Positions 58,422 to 64,000 of a stretch of 64,000 bases of DNA are shown piece after piece. Each line of letters opens with the position of its first letter. The first letter of the stretch is position 1. The notes under the pieces were generated by a model, which ran no database searches, had not been told where the DNA came from, and saw only the letters and a program-made list of their open reading frames with translations. The translations under genes and the position numbers were made by a program. This DNA comes from Rhodopseudomonas faecalis (GTDB lineage Bacteria; Pseudomonadota; Alphaproteobacteria; Rhizobiales; Xanthobacteraceae). The stretch lies in NCBI RefSeq assembly GCF_003217325.1, contig NZ_QJTI01000023.1, forward strand, positions 1 to 64,000, read 5' to 3'.

Positions 58422-59819
58422 TCAGACCGGCGTGACGCCGGGCAGCGCGGTGACCAGTTCGCGGAACCGGGCGCCGCGGATCTCGAAATTGCGGAACTGA
58501 TCGAACGACGCACAGGCCGGCGACAGCAGCACCACCGGCTCGGACAAGCCGGACGCCGCAGCGTCGCGCGCCGCGCTCGGCACGGCCTGATCGAGCGTGC
58601 CGCTGATCTCATAAGCCACCCGCCCCTCCAGGGTCGCGGCGAATTCCTGCGCGGCGTCACCGATCAGATAGGCCTTGCGAATGCGCGGAAAGAACTCGGC
58701 CAGGCTGACAATGCCGCCGGTCTTCGGCTTGCCACCGGCGATCCAAAAAATGTCGCCGAACGACGACAGCGCCTTGGCGGCGGCATCGGCGTTGGTGCCC
58801 TTGGAGTCGTTGACGAACAGCGTGCCGCCTTGGCGGCCAACCTGCTCCATGCGATGCGCCAGCCCCGGAAAGCTGCGCAGCCCCTTCTGCACCGCCTCGC
58901 GGCTGACGCCGAGCGCCAGCGCCGCAGCGGCCGCACAGGCGGCGTTCTGGGCATTGTGCAGCCCGCGCAGCGAGCCGATGCCGCCGATCCGCGCGATCTC
59001 GTGGCGCGCGCCGCCGCTGACCTCGATCAGCGTTTCGTGCTCGACGATGATGCCATCGGCGAGCGGACCCTGCACCGACACCCGCTGCACCGGCTGGCCG
59101 GCGCGTTGCAGCCGGTCGGCCATGTCGCGCCCAAAGCCGTCATCGACGCCGATGATGGCGCGGCCGTGCGGCGCGACCCCGGCCACCAGCCGCTCCTTGA
59201 CCGCGGCGTACAGCTCGATGGTGCCGTGGCGGTCGATATGATCCTCAGTGACGTTCAGCATGATGCCGACCGTGGGATCGAGCGACGGCGTCAGGTCGAT
59301 CTGATAGGACGACATCTCGATGACGTGCACCCGGCCCTTGGCCGGCGGCTCGAGCGACAGGATCGCGGTGCCGATATTGCCGCCGAGCTGGGTGTCGTAG
59401 CCCGCCTCGCGCATCAGATGCGCGATCAGCGCGGTGGTGGTCGATTTGCCATTGGTGCCGGTGATGGCGACGAACGGCGCATCGGGCGCGTGGCGGTGGC
59501 GCTCGCGGCAGAACAATTCGACATCGCCGATCACCTCGACGCCGGCTTCCCGCGCCTTCAGCACCGACCAATGCGGCGCCGGATGGGTGAGCGGCACGCC
59601 GGGGGTCAGGATCAGCGCCGCAAAGGGGCGCCAGTCCATGGTGCGCAGATCGGCGGTGATGAAGCCGGCTTGGCTGGCTTCAACCATGCGGTCGAGATTG
59701 TCGTCGCAGGCGATCACTTCGGCGCCGCCAGCGCGCAGCGCCTGGCAGCTCGCCAGCCCGGAGCCGCCAAGGCCAAACACCGCCACCGTCTTGCCGGCCA
59801 ATGAGGTCACCGGGATCAT
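58422..59819 (-). CDS. murD: UDP-N-acetylmuramoylalanine--D-glutamate ligase
   Basis: Adds D-Glu. N-terminal [20 protein letters not shown] loop [37 protein letters not shown]. 465 residues; ATG 59819. Confidence 0.97.
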   Translation of the reverse strand: MIPVTSLAGKTVAVFGLGGSGLASCQALRAGGAEVIACDDNLDRMVEASQAGFITADLRTMDWRPFAALILTPGVPLTHPAPHWSVLKAREAGVEVIGDVELFCRERHRHAPDAPFVAITGTNGKSTTTALIAHLMREAGYDTQLGGNIGTAILSLEPPAKGRVHVIEMSSYQIDLTPSLDPTVGIMLNVTEDHIDRHGTIELYAAVKERLVAGVAPHGRAIIGVDDGFGRDMADRLQRAGQPVQRVSVQGPLADGIIVEHETLIEVSGGARHEIARIGGIGSLRGLHNAQNAACAAAAALALGVSREAVQKGLRSFPGLAHRMEQVGRQGGTLFVNDSKGTNADAAAKALSSFGDIFWIAGGKPKTGGIVSLAEFFPRIRKAYLIGDAAQEFAATLEGRVAYEISGTLDQAVPSAARDAAASGLSEPVVLLSPACASFDQFRNFEIRGARFRELVTALPGVTPV

Positions 59820-59856
59820 GGCGTCACCGCCTTTTCAAAGATGACCTCTCTTTTGT

Positions 59857-59949
59857 CGTCATGCCCGGGCTTGACCCGGGCATCCACGAAGCCAAGCGAG
59901 GCCTTGCCTGTTGTCGTGGATGGCCGGGACAAGCCCGGCCATGACGGGG
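59857..59949. repeat. Inverted pair of family B palindromes
   Basis: CGTCATGCCCGGGCTTGACC... (59857-59891) and ...GTCGTGGATGGCCGGGACAAG... (59912-59949), mutually inverted with a ~20-base spacer. Matches the pair at 38296-38390. Confidence 0.88.
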
Positions 59950-59991
59950 AGTGCATGATGCGATGTTCCGAGCGAAGGCAGAACACGCCAC

Positions 59992-61074
59992 TCACCGCAG
60001 CTTCAGCGTCGACAGGCCGGCCAGCGCCAGCATCACCGCGATGATCCAGAACCGGATCACGATCTGCGGTTCGGTCCAGCCCTTCTGTTCAAAATGGTGA
60101 TGAATCGGCGCCATCTTGAACACGCGCTTGCCAAACAGTTTGAACGAAGCGACCTGCACGATCACCGACACCGCTTCCAGCACGAACAGCCCGCCGATCA
60201 CCGCCAGCACGATCTCGTGCTTCACCGCCACCGCGATGGTGCCGAGCATGCCGCCGAGCGCCAGCGAGCCGGTATCGCCCATGAAGATCGAGGCCGGCGG
60301 CGCGTTGAACCATAAAAAGCCGAGCCCGGCGCCAAGCAGCGCGCCGCATAGCACCGCGAGTTCGCCGGTGCCGGCGACGTAATTGATCTGCAGATAATCG
60401 GCGAACACCGCGTTGCCGGCGAGATAGGAGATCAGCCCAAAACTCGCCGCGGCAATCATCACCGGCACGATCGCAAGGCCGTCGAGACCGTCGGTCAGGT
60501 TCACGGCATTGCCGGCGCCGACCACGATGAAGCCGCCGAAGAACACGAAGAACCAGCCGAGATTGAGCGCCACATCTTTCAGGAACGGCACCACCAGTGA
60601 GCTCGACAGCGGATCACGGCCAAGCCGCATCAAGGCATAGCAGGCCGCGGCGGCGATGATGGTTTCGATCGCGAGCCGGGTGCGGCCGGAAAAGCCCTTG
60701 TGGCTCTGCTTGGTGACTTTCAGATAGTCGTCATAGAAGCCGACGAAGCCGAAGCCGAGCGTGACCGCGAGCACGATCCAGACATAGGGATTGACCGGAT
60801 TGGCCCACAGCAGCGTGCCGACCACCAGGCCCGACAGGATCATCAGGCCGCCCATGGTGGGCGTGCCCTTCTTGGTCAGGTGCGACTGCGGCCCGTCGGT
60901 GCGGATCGGCTGGCCCTTGCCCTGGCGCAATCTGAGATTGTCGATGATCCAAGGCCCGAACAAAAACACGAACAGCGCGCCGGTCACCATCGCGCCGCCG
61001 GTGCGGAACGTGATGTAGCGGAACACATTGAGGGCCGGGATCGTGCTGGAAAAATCGACCAACCAATAAAGCAT
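59992..61074 (-). CDS. mraY: Phospho-N-acetylmuramoyl-pentapeptide transferase
   Basis: Makes lipid I in the inner membrane. Ten helices with [36 protein letters not shown] and [13 protein letters not shown]. 360 residues; ATG 61074. Confidence 0.98.
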   Translation of the reverse strand: MLYWLVDFSSTIPALNVFRYITFRTGGAMVTGALFVFLFGPWIIDNLRLRQGKGQPIRTDGPQSHLTKKGTPTMGGLMILSGLVVGTLLWANPVNPYVWIVLAVTLGFGFVGFYDDYLKVTKQSHKGFSGRTRLAIETIIAAAACYALMRLGRDPLSSSLVVPFLKDVALNLGWFFVFFGGFIVVGAGNAVNLTDGLDGLAIVPVMIAAASFGLISYLAGNAVFADYLQINYVAGTGELAVLCGALLGAGLGFLWFNAPPASIFMGDTGSLALGGMLGTIAVAVKHEIVLAVIGGLFVLEAVSVIVQVASFKLFGKRVFKMAPIHHHFEQKGWTEPQIVIRFWIIAVMLALAGLSTLKLR

Positions 61075-61084
61075 TCAAGCCGCC

Positions 61085-62527
61085 TTATACCGCGACATCG
61101 CTGGACGCGGCGCTGCTGGGATAATGTTTCTCGAGCGCCGCGACGATCGTCTTCATGCGCGAGCCGAGCGAACCTTTGACCATGATCACGTCGCCGGCGC
61201 GGATCGCTGCAACCACCTGGGACTCAAGCGCCGCCGAACTGTCTGCATAGCCGGCCTGCCTCCCCGGGGAAAGGGCATCCCAGAGGTGGCGCATCATCGG
61301 CCCACAGCAGAACACCATATCCACCGCATTGGCGGCCACCGACGCCGCCAGCCCGCTGTGCAATTCCGGGCTGCTCGGCCCGAGTTCCAGCATGTCGCCG
61401 AGCACGGCGATCCGCCGGCCGTGCGCGCCAGGGGTTGCAGCGCCGAGCACGCTCAACGCCGCCGCCATTGAGGCCGGATTGGCGTTGTAGCTCTCGTCGA
61501 TCAAGGTCGCCTCGCCGCTGCTGCCGATCTCGAGGGTCTTGCGCACGCCGCGCCCGCTCGCCGGCGCCACCTGCGACAGCGTCAGCGCCGCCAGCGCCAG
61601 ATCGGCTCCGGCGAGTTCAGCAGCCGCCAGCACCGCCAGCGAGTTCATGGCCTGGTGCCGTCCGGGGATCGCCAGCTTGTAGGTCACCGGCAGGCCGTTG
61701 ATCTCGGCCCGCACCGCCGAGCAATCGGGGTGCAGCGCGACGTCGATCAAGCGGGCATCGGCGGCAACATCGCTGCCGAAGGTGACGATGCGCTCAATGC
61801 CGCGTTCGCGGGCGCGCCGGCACAGCCGCTCGAAATGGGGATTGTCGCGGTTCAGCACCGCGGCGCCGCCCGGCTCCATGGCACAGAAGATTTCCGCCTT
61901 GGCATCGGCGATGCCTTCGACGCTGTCGAAGAATTCCAGATGCACCGGCTCGACCGTGGTGATGATCGCCACATGCGGCCGCACCATCTCCACCAGCTTC
62001 TCGATTTCGCCGGCGTGGTTCATGCCGATCTCGAACACCGCATAGCGCGCGCTCGCCGGGCAGCGCGCCAGCGTCAGCGGCACGCCCCAATGATTGTTGA
62101 ACGACGCCACCGATGCATGGGTCTCGCCCTGCGCCGCGAACACCGCGCGCAGCGCTTCCTTGGTCGAGGTCTTGCCGACCGAGCCGGTGACCGCGATCAC
62201 CCGCCCGGCGAGCCGCGCCCGCGCCGCGCGCGCCAGATCGCGCAAACCATCCAGCACATCGTCGACAATCAGCAAGGGCGCATCGGCGGCGAACTGATCG
62301 CGCTGGTCGCACGCCACCACCGCCAGCGCGGCGCCGGCCGCGAGCGCGGCGCCGACAAAGGCGTGGCCGTCATGCACGTCGCCCTTGATGGCGAAGTACG
62401 CTTCGCCGGGCTGCACGGTGCGGCTATCGATCGAAATGCCGGTGATACAGTCGGGCAGCGCCCCGCTGGTGGCGGCGCCCATCGCGGTCGCCATCGCATC
62501 CGAGGTCCAGAGGCAGGGTGTGGTCAT
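61085..62527 (-). CDS. murF: UDP-MurNAc-tripeptide--D-alanyl-D-alanine ligase
   Basis: Adds D-Ala-D-Ala made by Ddl. ATP loop VTGSVGKTSTKEAL; INGLPVTYKLAIPGRHQAMN; LIDESYNANPASM. 480 residues. Start overlaps the murE stop (ATGA, 62524-62527). Confidence 0.97.
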   Translation of the reverse strand: MTTPCLWTSDAMATAMGAATSGALPDCITGISIDSRTVQPGEAYFAIKGDVHDGHAFVGAALAAGAALAVVACDQRDQFAADAPLLIVDDVLDGLRDLARAARARLAGRVIAVTGSVGKTSTKEALRAVFAAQGETHASVASFNNHWGVPLTLARCPASARYAVFEIGMNHAGEIEKLVEMVRPHVAIITTVEPVHLEFFDSVEGIADAKAEIFCAMEPGGAAVLNRDNPHFERLCRRARERGIERIVTFGSDVAADARLIDVALHPDCSAVRAEINGLPVTYKLAIPGRHQAMNSLAVLAAAELAGADLALAALTLSQVAPASGRGVRKTLEIGSSGEATLIDESYNANPASMAAALSVLGAATPGAHGRRIAVLGDMLELGPSSPELHSGLAASVAANAVDMVFCCGPMMRHLWDALSPGRQAGYADSSAALESQVVAAIRAGDVIMVKGSLGSRMKTIVAALEKHYPSSAASSDVAV

Positions 62528-63981
62528 GCAACACTCGAGGTCAGGGCCGCGGCGACGGCCTCGTGATCACTGAACGGAACGAGCCGGTCGCCGATGATCT
62601 GTCCGGTCTCATGGCCTTTGCCCGCGATCAGCAAGGCATCGCCGGGCTGCAATGCCGCAATGGCGGCGCGAATAGCTTTTTCACGGTCGCCGATCTCGGC
62701 GGCGCCCGGCGCAGCAGCGAGAATGGCGGCGCGGATCGCCGCGGGATCCTCGCTGCGCGGATTGTCATCGGTGACGATCACGCGATCAGCATGTTCGGCC
62801 GCGATCGCGCCCATCAGCGGCCGCTTGCCGGCATCGCGATCACCGCCGGCGCCGATCACCACCACCAGCCGGCCCTTGGCATAGGGCCGCAGCGCCTGCA
62901 GTGCCTTGGCGAGTGCGTCGGGCTTATGGGCGTAGTCGACGAAGATTGGCGCGCCGCTGCGCTGCCCGACCAGTTCGAGCCGGCCCTTGGCGCCTTCGAG
63001 CTGCGGCAACGCATCAAACACCGTGAGCGGATCGCTGCCGGTGCCGATCGCCAGCCCTGCGGCGACCAAAGCGTTCTCGATCTGAAACTGACCGACCAGC
63101 GGCAGCAGAATGTCGTGGCTGCGGCCCTGATGGGTGATGGTGAGCCGCTGCGCAAAACCGTCGATCGCGGTTGACTGCAAGCGGATGCCGTCATGGGGAT
63201 CGCCATTGCGGCCGATGCTGATCACGCGCAGGCCGCGCGAGCGCGCCGCGTCAATCGCTTCGGCCGAGCAGTCATGATCGGCGGAAATCACCGCCGCGCC
63301 GCCCGGCATCACCAGATCGCGGAACAGCCGCAGCTTGGCGGCCAGATAGTGCGCGACGTCGGGGTGATAATCCATGTGGTCGCGCGACAGATTGGTAAAA
63401 CCGCCGGCGCTGATCCGCAGTCCGTCGAGCCGGTGCTGATCAAGGCCATGCGAGGATGCTTCCAGCACCAGATGGCTAATACCCTCGCCGGTGATTTCAT
63501 CGATGGAACGATGCAGCGCGATCGGATCGGGCGTGGTCAGCGAGCCATAGACGGTGCGCTGCGGCGTCACCAAACCGATGGTGCCGATGCTAGCCGATGC
63601 CAGCCCCTGGCGCTCCCAGATCTGCCGCGTGAACGCCGCAACCGAGGTCTTGCCGGAGGTGCCGGTGACCGCGGCAATGGTGGCCGGCTGGCGCGGATAG
63701 AAGCGCGCCGCAGCGAGTGCCAACGCGCGGCGCGGATTGGCGACGCGCAGCAGCGGCACCCGGGTTTCATCGGACGGCACATGATCGCCAGCCACCGCGA
63801 CCGCCCCCGCTTCGATCGCCTGGGCGATGAACTTCGCCCCGTCGGTTTTGACGCCAGCCAGCGCGAAAAACAGATCGCCGGGCCGCACAGTGCGGCTATC
63901 AACCGCCAGCCCGCTGACTTCCAGCGCGGCGGCCGCAGGCGGCACCACGGTATCTTCGCTGAACAGCTCCGAGAGCTTCAT
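62524..63981 (-). CDS. murE: UDP-MurNAc-dipeptide--meso-diaminopimelate ligase
   Basis: Adds meso-diaminopimelate, giving DAP-type peptidoglycan. ATP loop AVTGTSGKTSVAAF; DAP-specific DDNPRSEDP motif near the C terminus. 485 residues; ATG 63981, near the window edge. The next dcw genes, expected ftsI and ftsL, should lie just beyond. Confidence 0.97.
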   Translation of the reverse strand: MKLSELFSEDTVVPPAAAALEVSGLAVDSRTVRPGDLFFALAGVKTDGAKFIAQAIEAGAVAVAGDHVPSDETRVPLLRVANPRRALALAAARFYPRQPATIAAVTGTSGKTSVAAFTRQIWERQGLASASIGTIGLVTPQRTVYGSLTTPDPIALHRSIDEITGEGISHLVLEASSHGLDQHRLDGLRISAGGFTNLSRDHMDYHPDVAHYLAAKLRLFRDLVMPGGAAVISADHDCSAEAIDAARSRGLRVISIGRNGDPHDGIRLQSTAIDGFAQRLTITHQGRSHDILLPLVGQFQIENALVAAGLAIGTGSDPLTVFDALPQLEGAKGRLELVGQRSGAPIFVDYAHKPDALAKALQALRPYAKGRLVVVIGAGGDRDAGKRPLMGAIAAEHADRVIVTDDNPRSEDPAAIRAAILAAAPGAAEIGDREKAIRAAIAALQPGDALLIAGKGHETGQIIGDRLVPFSDHEAVAAALTSSVA

Positions 63982-64000
63982 GATATTTGCCTTGTCGGCT

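Overview
The window is a high-GC, gene-dense chromosomal segment of an alphaproteobacterium. Gene content and order, a two-piece permuted tmRNA, an alpha-type SspB and a dcw cluster in the rhizobial order point to the Bradyrhizobium/Rhodopseudomonas group (Nitrobacteraceae). The exact species is inference. No rRNA or tRNA gene was found.

Layout. 1-4430 (minus): branched-chain amino acid operon ilvB-ilvN-ilvC behind a promoter, a 19-residue leader peptide rich in Leu/Ile/Val codons and a terminator, i.e. transcription attenuation. 4.6-7.0 kb: miaA and serB diverge from one CATG, then a small chorismate-lyase-like protein. 7.5-11.6 kb (minus): hflK-hflC-DUF2065-degP, a membrane and periplasmic protein quality-control unit. 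11.7-13.1 kb: thyA-folA (thymidylate cycle). 13.2-16.3 kb: tripartite tricarboxylate transporter tctB-tctA-tctC. 16.4-19.6 kb (plus): permuted ssrA (tmRNA), sspB, fumC, and a DUF4169/ribbon-helix-helix pair. 20.06-20.22 kb: an orphan three-repeat CRISPR array of type I-C repeat style. 20.2-27.5 kb: D-lactate dehydrogenase-like flavoprotein, thioesterase, DUF1328 protein, UvrD/PcrA helicase with a palindromic element inserted in frame, orphan HicB, and an ABC-2 exporter. 27.5-38.2 kb: mixed genes (glycine-zipper protein, L,D-transpeptidase, spermidine-synthase-like membrane protein, FAD oxidoreductase, a broken small ORF, PrmA, aminopeptidase P, MFS exporter).

38.5-64 kb (minus) is the cell wall and division (dcw) cluster. 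Read in its own direction: murE-murF-mraY-murD-ftsW-murG-murC-(GIY-YIG 2)-murB-[plus-strand glycosyltransferase and DUF4239 gene]-ddl-ftsQ-ftsA-ftsZ-lpxC-bamD-recN-(GIY-YIG 1)-ligA. ATGA overlaps at murE/murF, ddl/ftsQ and ftsQ/ftsA indicate translational coupling.

Three families of short palindromic elements fill the intergenic spaces. Family C has the core CTCTCCCCGC-GCGGGGAGAG, family A ATTCCGGG...CCCCGGAAT, and family B GGCCGGGCTTGTCCCGGCC. The most interesting observation is that two small GIY-YIG nuclease genes are each bracketed by a different family (A or B), resembling the relation between RAYT transposases and REP sequences. Other points of interest are the ilv attenuator, the ssrA-sspB adjacency, the CRISPR remnant, the palindrome inside uvrD, and a DnaA-box-like cluster near 33.0 kb.
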